DNA from: Cryptomeria japonica
Lineage: Eukaryota; Streptophyta; Pinopsida; Cupressales; Cupressaceae
Length of the DNA: 64,000 nucleotides
Assembly: GCF_030272615.1 (NCBI RefSeq)
Contig: NC_081412.1
Coordinates: 343,723,870 to 343,787,869 of the forward strand
Reading direction: 5' to 3'
Position 1 is the stretch's first letter. Each line of letters opens with the position of its first letter. Positions 1-10,870 of this stretch are shown here, piece by piece. Both the position numbers and the translations under genes were made by a program. The notes beneath the pieces were generated by a model, which had not been told where the DNA came from, did no database searches, and worked only from the letters and a program-made list of their open reading frames with translations.

Positions 1-1368
1 GCGATTCCTTCAACTTAACATCAATGCATCAAATTCATGCACAATGAAACCAAAGTCATAGTTCAAGCTGACTCAAATCCAAGAATTAAAGCAACAACCC
101 CTATAAATCAAGAAGCTAACACATCTTTAGCATATATTGCTCCTAAATCACTAAAGGCTTCCACTTCAAAGAATGCTAAGATCAAGGAAAGTTCAAAGAT
201 AAAGGAATGGGAGAGTATAAATTAAATCAAACCATGTACCTCTGACAATTAATAGACTCTCCACAACCATCAAAATAAATATCAATAATAACTATAAAAT
301 GGGATCCCACCACTTTCAGTAAATGGGGTGAAATGGAAGAAGAACTTTAAAAGATTTACAAAGATACAAAGGAATAGCCTAATCAAGATCACATTAGGAT
401 ACTAGTTGAAAATTATGGAAAAGGCTTCAAGTTTTTACAAAACATGGGATATGATGGTAAATGTCTCCTTGGAAAGCAAAAACAAGGCATTGTAGAACCA
501 CTGCAACCTGAGTTAGTACCAAAGAAGTAGAGAACAAAGGGACTTGGTTTCACACCCTTGTGATTATATGGCCTTAAATCACAAGTAGCTCTACAAATTG
601 GCCCTCCCACTTCCACTAATGATAAATCTAAAAAACATCATTGCTCTATAGATTCAAATGATTGGGAATGGGGGGTTAGATAAATCATCTAGCGATTATG
701 AATTTGAAGAGACTTTCAAAGAACTAGGTGAACCTACAATAGATGAATGATTCAAAGATTTATTCAAAGTTGGTCAAACATAATGAAGATAGATACCCTA
801 AGATATAAAAGATAGTGGTGTAGAATGGATAAAGACTTTTGAGGATCCCAAACCCTCTATGTCTCAAAGCTCTAGGTCAAAATCGCAAAAAGTGAGAAAT
901 CTTGTTGCTGAGTGTCCTTCTAGTGATGTTGATTTAGCTTCCTTTATGGTCAAGACCGATGAGGAGAGTAACAACGATGATCGTAATGAATTAATTGACA
1001 TAAACAAAGACTCTTGTGTTTTTACCCTCACACCTTCTGACTTTGAATAGTTTGATGGCCTTTCCCTAATTTACCCCCAGCTCATAGATTAGGAACAAAA
1101 AGGACCTCCACAATTTGAGACTTTCCAAAATGATGAGGCCTTTATCAAACATCTCGATATAAGATACAATCTCCCTCTTGGGGACCATAAAGCGGGATAC
1201 ACCATTAAACTCAACAATGTGGTATACTTTGGAGAGGGTGCCAAACCTTCAAGTCGCAAAAATATAAAAATAAAAACAAATGATGGCTCTTCTAGTGAAA
1301 ACCACTTTGCAGAACTTTTAGACCATGAAAAACTAAAAATGATGCATGCAATAGTGATAAACTCCATG
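1..1368 (+). pseudogene. Ty3/gypsy polyprotein remnant, gag-protease side, left of a nested insertion
   Basis: This is a decayed coding stretch of a plant Ty3/gypsy element, broken by stops and frame changes. It reads partly as charged low-complexity sequence (37-225 and 859-1050) and contains a G-patch remnant at 423-562. The reading continues towards 1368 and resumes after the inserted element at 7355, where the start of a reverse transcriptase is visible. In plant Ty3/gypsy polyproteins a G-patch can lie between protease and reverse transcriptase, which fits this order. No protease active-site motif was recognised here. The left end runs out of the window. The Ty3 assignment rests mainly on the right-hand RT fragment. 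Confidence 0.6.
423..562 (+). pseudogene. G-patch domain remnant
   Basis: Forward reading gives a glycine-rich string with the G-patch spacing: a Gly-Phe start, then LQNMGYDGKCLLGK, a Q-G-I-x-E-P-L block, an in-frame TAG, and the closing GLGFTP. G-patch domains bind RNA or RNA helicases and occur in some retroviral and plant Ty3/gypsy polyproteins. The internal stop means this copy cannot be made as one protein. Confidence 0.6.
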
Positions 1369-1373
1369 AGGTG

Positions 1374-1433
1374 TGTTGGAACCCTAAATTTTGCAATTTT
1401 TAGAATTCCAGATTCCAAGACAAGGAACAAGAA

Positions 1434-1492
<59 letters not shown>

Positions 1493-2659
1493 GAATAGGT
1501 ACAAGTAATATGCTTTATATTTGTTGCACAATATGAAACCATAACATAAACACAATAATGGGCATAAAAAATGGACTGTGAAGCACCAAAGGGGGTATTT
1601 ACATCATTTAAAGACCATTTATCCATTATATACCCATAAAATAGCCTTAAAATGCCTCTAATATGCCTAAACAACTTGTAAAGTGATAATTAATTACATA
1701 AACTAAGGCAATTTCGGGATTTGGAATTATTTTTATTTAAAAGGGGGGTGTCTTTTCACCCAAAGGGGTATGAAAACCATTCAACCACATATATATGTGT
1801 GATGTAAAATGTAAAGAGAGGGGGACGAGAGATACTGGAGGTGGAGACAATTTTGTACTTTTAAACTTTTTATCAAAAATAACCAGTTGCATTTTCTTTC
1901 TCATAGTGTTGATAGTTCACATATTTTCAATAGGTAGTTGTTCTATGATATTATCTCGGAGAAGATAAGGTTGCTTGTGTCTTCTTAGTGAATTTTATGT
2001 TCTTATCATTATAAGTTTGAATAAAAGAATTACTTGTGAATTGTAATTGTTCCTGGTAATTCTTCCTTGAATGGTCTCTTAAAGTAAGAGTTAAATTCAT
2101 TCAAGCAAATTATAGAATAAAACAATTAACGAATCTTTTTGAGGGAAAGTAACTGACAGATTTACCAAACGGGTAGATTTAAAAATTGTCTCATAGAAGC
2201 ATACATGAAGTCCTGGTGAAATATAACTCTGTAGCCCAAATAAGAGGAAAGACACTGATCATTTGTAAACAAACCCTTTAACCATACCAATTACCCTTTA
2301 CTTTAAGCATTAGGATTAGTAGAGTAGGTATAGTAGGTAATTTAGCCAAACTGTAACATATATACTTTTGTAAGATACATAGATCAATACACACATCTAA
2401 AATCAGAGTGTTTAAGAAACTTATGCCATTATGAGACTGGGAGATATCAGATTAAGACACTAAATTTGCTATAAAAAGCATTAGTTGAAGGAACAACTAG
2501 TGAGTAGGTATACCCACCTAGGTCCTGCAGAACCTAAAGTGAGAGTGTTAGTAACCAAATAGGTTCACTCTATAAGTTGGCCAAGTCAATTGGAGGGTTT
2601 GATCATAGGAGTTGACATTTCCTTAGAACCTACACAATTTGTAGATTTGAGACCCAACA
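1374..2659 (+). repeat. 5' LTR of the gag-only element
   Basis: It matches 6095-7349 nearly along its full length. Termini TGTTGG and CCAACA form a short inverted repeat. The clearest length difference is a (TG)n run at 1439-1491, where the partner has a short TA run. It probably supplied the promoter and RNA start, but no single TATA box stands out. Confidence 0.92.
1439..1491 (+). repeat. (TG)n microsatellite, about 26 units, inside the 5' LTR
   Basis: An uninterrupted TG dinucleotide run. The paired LTR has TATATATATATC at the equivalent place (about 6164-6176), so the expansion arose after the element inserted, or reverse transcription copied it unequally. Confidence 0.97.
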
Positions 2660-2680
2660 GATTGGCTACTCTACTAGGGA
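2660..2680 (+). other. Primer-binding-site-like sequence
   Basis: GATTGGCTACTCTACTAGGG follows the LTR end directly. It resembles TGGCGACTTTGTTGGGGA at 62909-62926, which also directly follows an LTR end. Such sites pair with the 3' end of a tRNA. I cannot say which tRNA without a search. A tRNA-Arg type has been reported for some Ty3/gypsy lineages. Confidence 0.55.
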
Positions 2681-2860
2681 AGAATTATTAAGACTCTGCT
2701 GTGGGAGAGAACTCAAAAGAAAGAAATAACTTATGTCCTCTATAAAAGAGGTGGCGACTCTGTAAAAAAAGAAAATTAAATGAAAAAGATCAGTAGCATT
2801 CAGTATGTTTCAATATTGATATTTTTATGAAGAAACATCTTCTAGAAAGAAATATGCACA

Positions 2861-4156
2861 GTGGCAACCACAACCACAAAAGACAGGAATATTCCAAGAA
2901 GATTTAAGCCATTGGATTTCGGTAACATCCTTGAGTATCCATATGCATTTCCCTGTGAGTTGAAGATCTATATGCCAAGGTTCCATGGAGATGAAAGGGA
3001 ATCACCAATTGGGCATCTAAAATTATTTTATTAGTTTATTGAGACCTTCAAAATCTATTCAGAAGAAACGATCATGAAATGGTTTGTGCTAACATTGGAG
3101 GATTTTGCGGAGCAGTCATTCAGTTTGTTACCCCCACAAAGTATCTCATCATGGGAAGAACTTGAGTGGTGGTTCATGGAATAATTCTATGGTGTAATTG
3201 AGGACAACACTTCAACCACTAGCCCTTCAATTGGTTCTCCATACCAAAATCAGATTCAATCGGATTGTGATTGTAGCAATGCACTCTACAACATAAGAAG
3301 AAAGGAAGGTGAATCTATAGAAAAACTGGTTGGCAGAATAATGGTGACTTTTTTTCAAATGCCTGATAATATACAATTTAATGTAGCTATACTGAAGGAA
3401 TTGATCATGAGAGAATGTGGGTCTGACAGTTTGGAATCAACATGTTCAATTTTTGAAGAGTTGAGTAAAAAACTACATGTTATGTATGAGAAGAGTAACA
3501 TCAAAACAAGAGATGAACATGAAGATGATTGTATAGAAGAACTACATATCCCTTTGGAAGTCCCATCTAATGAAGAAGCAATTGATGATGTTTGTGAGTA
3601 CAAGTCAAAACCTGAAGAAATTGTTGCTAACATTGATGAAGAATATTGTACCAGTCACGAGGAAAGTAAATCCATACCTAAGTACCTTGATGATACAATT
3701 GATAAAGAAGAGATATGCGAATTTGAAAATGGCTTTCAAATATTTTCAAACCCCTTATGTGATGAACTGATAGAGGAAAATCATATTCCCTATTGCCATG
3801 GTATGTGTGAAAAGGATTTCCATATATTCTCAAATCCTTTATATGATGAGGAAGAAATATTTTAAAGTAATACATTTTATACTAAGATAGAATCACCTGC
3901 ACCAAATGAACACACTATAGCATCACTATTGCATAAAGGATTGGGAAATGTTTTAGAAGCAATAAATGGCATGGCTGATTGGGATAGTACCCAAATGAAT
4001 TATCATGATGTTTTTGAAAATGCAATGTTGCTACATGCCCAAAATCAAGTATTTGATAGAGGGAAAATTAGATTTTCATTGTTGGGGCTCGAGGCCACCA
4101 AATTAGGTCAATTAATAAGGCACATGGTCTACTCCACCAGAGATCTGAATTCTTGA
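2861..4156 (+). pseudogene. gag-like protein (Ty3-type), about 430 codons, three internal stops
   Basis: One reading frame runs from 2861 to a TGA at 4154-4156. Only three internal stops interrupt it (near 3033, near 3183 and at 3863-3865), and there is no frameshift. The N-terminal part has the plant Ty3 gag pattern: an aromatic-rich start, then a W-F block and SSWEELEWWF near residue 100. The region from 3341 to 3865 is acidic and contains two related segments, FQIFSNPLCDELIEE and FHIFSNPLYDEEE, an internal repeat. No CCHC zinc knuckle was found. The first codon may be GTG at 2861, from a lost ATG. Gag would form the particle that packages element RNA. It is the only protein this element could offer. 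Confidence 0.72.
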
Positions 4157-6094
4157 TATGCTTGTGTTAGTGAACAGATTTTGTCTTTCTTTTAATTAGA
4201 TTGATTCACAACTCTGTTACCCTCTTTGAAAGACAAAACTTCAACTAAATAGTTGGGTAAGTGTGACATACATAACTTCCCTCTGAATTTTAGACAGGTA
4301 CAACTCCCTCCATTAGTTATTCAGGGAATAATCTAACTAAATAAACTGATATGCTTTTAACTCGAAAGCACGTAAGGCTGCCTACTTCATTATTAGATGA
4401 GAGACTAATAGTTTACAATCTTCAAGATGTTTCACCATGAGAATCAGCAAAAATTGAAACAAAGTTCAATAACTCTGACTCAACACTTCATAAAATAAAC
4501 AAGAACAATAAAGTTCCTCTTCAAACATATACCCTTTTAAACAAAATAGAAAGAAGCCCTAGATTAATAACAACATTCACCATCAGAAAGATATTCATAG
4601 AAGTTTTGATTAGATTAGTATTTGCAAAGAAACACTACTTCACGGATTCAAACTCAAAGATTTTTCACCTCAAAAATGCATAGGATATTTATTTGTATAT
4701 TCCATGCAACAAAGACATAAGATACACGCATAAGTTCTTTCCAATTTCAGATTCTAGAAAAACTGATCACTTCTTTCAGACAAAACAAAATTTTCTAAAA
4801 TCTAATTCTATTTCTAACTGTTCTAACCCCCTCTCTATCTCTTTCTTTGCATATTTATCCTTCTTTTCCTCTCGGTGAGACACTTTCAATTCCAAAAACT
4901 GAATCCTCGCTATCATATGCTGACAACTGGATATAAATAACTGTCTTCATTCTTTCAACACTTTCTTGGCCTCAATGTAATCTTCAAGCATAATGTTTTA
5001 ATCTGAAAACATTATAACTTAAAATACATAAGCTTGATGAATTAATTATGGTCTCCATCATTACAAATATAAGTCGTGCCTTGTTAATATTTGAAAACAA
5101 GAAACTCGGTTGTTGTTGGTCACTTTGGATAGACCCACACTCAGTCAACCATATCTTTTGAAGGAGACAAAATTAGGTTAATCGCTCTAGTGGAAACGTG
5201 TGCAACTTGTTTGTGCACAACATATCCAAAAATGGGAAAAATCCAACGATGGAATGAAAAGATATGCCCCCCGAGACATGACAGTTTTTTTGTCACAAAA
5301 ATCAGAAAATGTTCTTTGTTCTAGACTTGTATTATGTTAAGTGTATCTTGCAGACCAGATTGAATTTCCACAATTCCTTTGGTGAGAACTTATTAAAATA
5401 GGTTTCATAAAACATATCCTAAATCCATCTTGATCCAATGATTGAAGTGAGAGATATACCCCCTGCATAGAGACTGTCAAAAAATTGGTATTTACAGGCT
5501 GCATTGAAATTTATAAACATTCTTCGTGCTAACTCTTTCACAATCCTCTAGGAAAAATAATCAATTGTTTCCTAAGTAAATGGTGAATCAATATTCTTCT
5601 TCCAAACTTTTGTTGGTTGACCAAATTTGTCCACTGATTTCTTTGCCTCTCCATTTTGGTTGTGCGTTGAACCTTTGAACTTGATTGAACATGTTGAACA
5701 TCCCTGAACTATTTGAACTAAGTTCAAACGGTTCACAACTTGGAGAAAGAGGATATGAAACATCACCCACGACCGTGAAGTAGAACTGCTACAAAAAACT
5801 TGGGTGAGCGTTAGTCTAAAAATCTCTTAGACATCACTTAGAACCTACAAAACCTAAGTGAACACTATGAACTCTATTCAAAATGGTTCAAGGGGTTGAT
5901 GAGGTTCAACAGACCATTGAAACTTAACACTAAGGATCTAGAAATGATTTACAAGCAGATTAGGGATTGAACCAACAGATTTTAAACAAGACAAGGACTC
6001 AACTAAAAATTTTGCAAGGCAAATCACTATTGTTATGAGGGACGAATGACAAGATAACAACTTGCAAGGGGCATACATTCCTAGACAGAGCCAC
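4157..6094. other. Non-coding interior of the gag-only element
   Basis: About 1.9 kb of AT-rich sequence with no readable pol domain on either strand. The usual polypurine tract just before the 3' LTR is not convincing: only GCAAGGGGCA near 6065-6074 is purine-rich, about 20 bases away from the LTR. This region replaces the enzymes of an autonomous element. Confidence 0.6.
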
Positions 6095-7349
6095 TGTTGG
6101 AACCCTAAATTTTGCAATTTTTAGAATTCCAGATTCCAAGACAAGGAACAAGTAAAATTCTAAATATATATATATCTTGAATAGGTACAAATAATATGTT
6201 TTATATTTGTTGCACAACATGAAACCATAACATAAACACAATAATGGGCATAAAAAATGGTCTGTGAAGCACCAAAGGGGGTATTTACATCATTTAAAGA
6301 CCATTTATCCATTATATACCCATAAAATAGCCTTAAAATGCCTCTAATATGCCTAAACAACTTGTAAAGTGACAATTAATTACATAAACTAAGGCAATTT
6401 TGGTATTTGGAATTATTTTTATTTAAAAGGGGTGTGTGTTTTCACCCAAAGGGGTATGAAAACCATTCAACCGCGTATATATGTGTGATGTAAAATGTAA
6501 AGAGAGGGGGAAGAGAGATACTGGAGGTGGAGGCAATTTTATACTTTTAAACTTTTTTATCAAAAATAACCAGTTGCATTTTATTTCTCATATGTGTTGA
6601 TAGTTAACATATTTTTAGTAGGCAGATGTTCTATGATATTATCTCGGAGAAGATAAGGTTGCTTGTGTCTTCTTAGTGAAGTTTATGTTCTTATCATTAT
6701 AAGTTTGAATAAAAGACTTACTTGTGAGTTGTAATTGTTCCTGGTAATTCTTCCTTGAATGGTCTCTTAAAGTAAGGGTTGAATTCATTCAAGCAAATTA
6801 TAGAATAAAACAGTTAACGAATCTTTTTGAGGGAAAGTAACTGACAGATTTACCAAAGGGGTAGATTTAAAAATTGTCTCATACAAGCATACATGAAGTT
6901 TTGGTGAAATATAACTCTATAGCCCAAATAAGAGGAAAGGAACTGATCATTTGTAAACAAACCCTTTAACCATACCAATTACCCTTTACTTTTAAACATT
7001 AGGATTAGTAGAGTAGGTATAGTAGGTAATTTAGCCAAACTATAACATATATACTTTTGTAAGATACATAGATCAATACACACATCTTAAATCATCCTGT
7101 TTAAGAAACTTATGCCATTCTGAGACTGGGAGATATCAGATTAAGACACTGAATCTACTATAAAAAAGCATTAGTTGAAGGAACAACTAGTGAGTAGGTA
7201 TACCCACCTAGGTCCTGCAGAGCCTAAAGTGAGAGAGTTAGTAACCAAATAGGTTCACTCTATAAGTTGGCCAAGTCAATTGGAGGGTTTGACCATAGGA
7301 GTTGGCATTTCCTTAGAACCTATCCAATCTGTTGATTTGAGACCCAACA
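6095..7349 (+). repeat. 3' LTR of the gag-only element
   Basis: Matches 1374-2659 with TGTTGG and CCAACA ends. It is followed by AGGTG, which also precedes the 5' LTR. It lacks the (TG)n expansion. Confidence 0.92.
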
Positions 7350-7354
7350 AGGTG

Positions 7355-7780
7355 CTAGAGGATGGAAGGTTTGACATACTCCCCATAAAACCATATTAGG
7401 AGAAATTATCTATTTTGATTGAAGAGACAATCAAGACAAATATTGGGATAGAAGAAGAACCACATAATATCTTTCTCGATAAATAATTGACAGAACAAGA
7501 GAAACCAAACTTCACAAGGTTTTTCAAATAGCACCAAATCAATTTTGCATTGTCCTACATGGATATGTTGGGTTAAATCCTGATCTTGTCATGCACCATT
7601 TCATGGTTACACCAAGAGAAAAAATAGTTAAGGAAATGTTAAGAAAGATGCATCCGCAAGTGGCGGTGTTGGTCAAAGTTGAAGTTGAGAAGTTGTTGGA
7701 TGTGGGTTTTGTTGATCCCCAATAAGACTTTAGCCTTAAGAACAAGGTAGTCGGGAAGCTCCATATGTGTGGGACTAGGT
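7355..7780 (+). pseudogene. Ty3/gypsy reverse transcriptase, N-terminal remnant
   Basis: Forward reading gives FALSYMDMLGLNPDLVMHHF near 7540, then LRKMHPQV and EVEKLLDVGFVDP. This is the well-known start of plant Ty3/gypsy RT, where a histidine-rich block is followed by a lysine-rich segment and the LLxVGFI turn. A TAA follows DP, and the palm with its YxDD motif is absent. This fragment continues the polyprotein seen at 1-1368. The gag-only element landed between the two parts. Confidence 0.8.
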
Positions 7781-8833
7781 GTGAGCTAGAAAATGACATT
7801 GGGGATTTTAGAAGTTGGCTCTTAAATTTTTGAGGAGGAAAAAGGGGAGGAAATAATCATAATTTAAACCAAAGGGTTTGAGTAAGATTGAAAAGAAAAC
7901 TTTAATGAACGCAAAGCTTTTAAAACACTTCAAACATTCCATGAAATGGTATGTTTGGGAGCTAATTCATTTTATAGATTGAGCACAATTCACCACTAAT
8001 CCATCATTTAGGAAGATAAAAGGGTACTCGAAGAAAAAAAGGCATAAGTTGCAATTTTTCAAATCCTAGCTATGGGGTATGTGTAAAGGTTGAATACAAT
8101 TAGTAACTCAAAAATTGATTCTTGTTTTATTTCCTATAAAAATAGTATAGCCTTGAACCTAAATTTATGAAATATGAAAGACTATATGCAATACATGGTG
8201 CAAACTTCATAAAAAGGGAACTAGAGAAACACAAAACAAAAAGTGATCATGCATTCACCATAGGCACAACATACTATTCATAATAACACAAAAGAAATAG
8301 AGGCATAGTTTGTCATATATTCAATAACATGATGGCTTCAAATACAAATCATAGTAATGAAAAATCAAAGTTAAACAACCATTTTCAAAGATGGCACAAA
8401 GTGTCTAAAACCTATATATTTGAAATCTTGGACTTCTTCCCAAAAGATATCATTTCTTCTTAATGAGAACCTACAATGGTGAGGCCAAAGTAGTGTTTCT
8501 AACCGCTTTTTTACTAGGAAAATTTGAATTGTCGATCCTTCCTTGATCTCCAAAATGGAAAACATTTGTGCTTTTGGTCATAATTGAGGGGAAAATTGTT
8601 TTCTAGTAACCTCATGATTTTTTTTAACAAAATGCATCTAAAAGTTTATGATTCATGCACATGTGTTCTTCTCCTACTTTGTTTTCACCATTCAGCTTGC
8701 ATGGCAATCGTATCCTAAAAGCCAAGAATCATGTTTCTTGTCGTGGAGATGTTGTTGGAACACGTGTCTCATGACTAAAACTTGGAGTGATACTTTTGAT
8801 TCTTTGGTGAAGCCTCTTCATGGGGAGGACATA

Positions 8834-8903
8834 TGAAGAGCTTGCAGAGCTTCTTCGAAAGAACTCTATGAAGAGCTTGCAGAGCTTCTTCGAAAGAACT
8901 CTG
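8834..8903 (+). repeat. 35-bp tandem duplication
   Basis: Two adjacent 35-bp copies (8834-8868, 8869-8903) that differ at one base. Each contains AGAGCTTCTTCGAAAGAACT, which is nearly self-complementary. It lies about 150 bp upstream of a TATA-like sequence. Confidence 0.9.
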
Positions 8904-9057
8904 TGAAGATATTTTAATCTTCCATGATGGTGACACATGACAAATAGCGAGGCTTGTAAAACCAGTTTTTAGGTAGAAGCGGGTCCCACAGTATATTGTG
9001 ACCAATGAATGGCAACTGTTGCAAACTTTTGGTTTTAAAAGCTGGGGAATAGACAAT

Positions 9058-9067
9058 TATATAAAAG
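9058..9067 (+). promoter_or_regulatory. TATA-like box
   Basis: TATATAAAAG matches the plant TATA consensus. No gene is visible downstream, so it may be an LTR promoter or chance. Confidence 0.3.
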
Positions 9068-10263
9068 TCTACAGTTACTCACAACTCACAAGGGACCTTT
9101 TCTTGTAGAGGACATCCCATGAACTTTGGTTTTACATATCAACTATTCTATCTACTAAGCTTCTCGATAATCCATGTTACATATCTTTCATTGAATTTCA
9201 TCAATGGACTTTGACAAGGAAGACTTTTGAGAAATTAGGCTCACTTGCTTCTCAACCTTTGCTAATAATCAAACTTCCTATGGTCAAGAAAAGATTGAAT
9301 GTAGGAATTCATCTTAGCATGCGAATCTGGAAAAAAAATCAAACCTTCCATTATATAACCCCAGATGGCAACTTAGGATATTGACAGAGGACAAAGATAA
9401 AGATCGAGAAAATCAGACCACTAAGAAAGTACCCATAGAGAAGAAAACTCCCATAGTGAACCTCACACTCCATTAAAAGAAAACAAAATATAAATATCTC
9501 CCAATATTCTTAATTTGACTATTAAAGATTCACCCAATTAGAATTTTTCATGTTATGGTGGATAACTCCACTACTTGAGTGTATGTGTATGATTTTTTAC
9601 TTCCTCTCAAGATTAGGATAAGTGAAGAAGTACACAAATAGATTAAGCTATTGGCAATTTGGAGGAATTGATTATGTGTTGCATTAATGTTTGTCATTGA
9701 TGGCAACACTAGCTACACTAGCTGCTTTGACTGTTTATCGATATCCTTCTGGTCCTGGTAGGTTGTTTAGTTTCTGGTTGGATTAGATCACGATGATCTG
9801 CTATTATCCGGTATGTCTTGGCTTAAGGAATTGGCTTGTTCATGCTACTCAAATTCATGTTCAATCAATTGGTTTTGATTTGGTGATCAGATGGTATCAT
9901 GTATGCTGGTAAGCTTGGTTTGTTGATCCGGTGAGAGTTTCACTGGTAGAGCTTTGTTGAAGATCTTTGATGTTATGCATAAGTGGTGTTGGTGTGGCTT
10001 CTAGTAGAGATCCTGGATGCTTATGGTGATCGTGTTCGAGACTTGGTTTATTGGGATCATTGCTTTAGCGTGTGTGGACCTAAATTGGGTCTTGTGCTAT
10101 CTAGGTTATGGACTGGTTTCTGTAACATGTTGAAAGATGTTCTTGATGCATTACTAGTGGGATTTAAGGATTGGTTTACATTGTTTTTGGCCTAAGCGGA
10201 CTTGGTTTATCATTAGTTTGTGGGTTTAAGTTATGAAATCATTGTGTTACTTTTTATTTGTCC

Positions 10264-10281
10264 GACCTAATTTTTTAGGTC
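10264..10281 (+). promoter_or_regulatory. Hairpin just upstream of the LTR TATA box
   Basis: GACCTAA and TTAGGTC form a perfect 7-bp stem around TTTT. The same structure sits at 16437-16454 and, with one change, near 14435 in the 3' LTR. All lie 9-10 bases before the TATA-like run. Confidence 0.6.
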
Positions 10282-10290
10282 CCGGGTTGG

Positions 10291-10299
10291 TATATATAT
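10291..10299 (+). promoter_or_regulatory. LTR TATA box
   Basis: TATATATAT after GGGTTGG. The same box occurs in the 3' LTR at 14461-14469. This is the likely core promoter of the element RNA. Confidence 0.55.
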
Positions 10300-10855
10300 G
10301 ATGTAAGATATCATTATAGATCATGGTATGGAATACATGGGATATTGTATGCAAGAGAATAATGTAAAAATCATTCATGCAAAATATTTGGTCAATCATA
10401 GGTGAGCGAGATGGGATTGTTGAAGAGGTTTTAGGCCTCTGGTATTGAGCTTAACTGGAACTGTACTCAGGCATGGGAGATGCTATACTTGTTGTTCAAT
10501 CTTCATTTTGGATTGTTGTCTGATGTTTTATGTAGTCAGTGAGACTCCTTTTGTGATGAGCATTGTGCTCTAGGATGTTGGCCTTCCTTTTGTGATGAGC
10601 AGTGTAATATTTATTCATCTGATCAGTGGATAGATATTGTGGGTCTCCAATCCCATCGTGGGTTTTCCTCTTTGAGGTTTTTCACATATAAATCTATGGT
10701 GTTATGGTGTTCATCTTTGTGATTTCATTGTTGCTTATTGTTATATGCTTTTATGTTTACCGGTTGATAAGTTGTTGCATTAATAAGGTTAAATTTCTCC
10801 ATTCCAGTAGAACACTGATTTACCCCCCCTCTTAGTGTTCTTGGTTTCCAACAAT

Positions 10856-10867
10856 TGGTATCAAAGC
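10856..10867 (+). other. Primer-binding site (initiator Met tRNA type)
   Basis: TGGTATCAAAGC starts two bases after the LTR. It differs at one position from TGGTATCAGAGC, the usual plant copia site complementary to the initiator tRNA-Met 3' end. Confidence 0.85.
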
Positions 10868-10870
10868 CTG

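Larger units (their letters stand above)
1374..7349 (+). mobile_element. Complete gag-only LTR retrotransposon (TR-GAG-like), nested in a Ty3/gypsy remnant
   Basis: Two long direct repeats (1374-2659 and 6095-7349) start with TGTTGG and end with CCAACA. They are flanked by identical 5-bp target duplications AGGTG at 1369-1373 and 7350-7354. The 3.4-kb interior has a primer-site-like sequence and one gag-like reading frame at 2861-4156. I see no protease, integrase, reverse transcriptase or RNase H. This is the layout of a non-autonomous terminal-repeat element with a gag gene, which must borrow enzymes from a partner. The LTRs differ at scattered sites, mostly transitions, so the insertion is not recent. 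Insertion split the host Ty3 element. Boundaries are firm; clade is uncertain. Confidence 0.9.
7800..9643. other. Gene-poor spacer
   Basis: No coding stretch can be supported. It holds a 35-bp tandem duplication (8834-8903) and a TATA-like box at 9058-9067. A TGTTGGAACAC at about 8752 could be an LTR start, but no matching end was found. Confidence 0.5.
9649..10853 (+). repeat. 5' LTR of the deleted copia element
   Basis: Pairs with 13829-15028. It contains a TATA box (10291-10299), an upstream hairpin (10264-10281) and a C-run before the CCAACA end. Confidence 0.9.

Noticed and set aside
1384-1674. Minus-strand frame with a Thr-His run
   Set aside because: It is the translation of the (TG)n microsatellite within an LTR, not a gene.
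3341-3865. Independent acidic host protein
   Set aside because: It is in frame with gag sequence upstream and downstream and lies between LTRs with a target duplication.
8834-8905. Heat-shock element in the 35-bp repeats
   Set aside because: GAA and TTC triplets are present but not with the required two-base spacing.
8752-9643. Additional LTR starting TGTTGGAACACG
   Set aside because: A possible start and TATA box exist, but no TG/CA-paired end, partner copy or target duplication was found.
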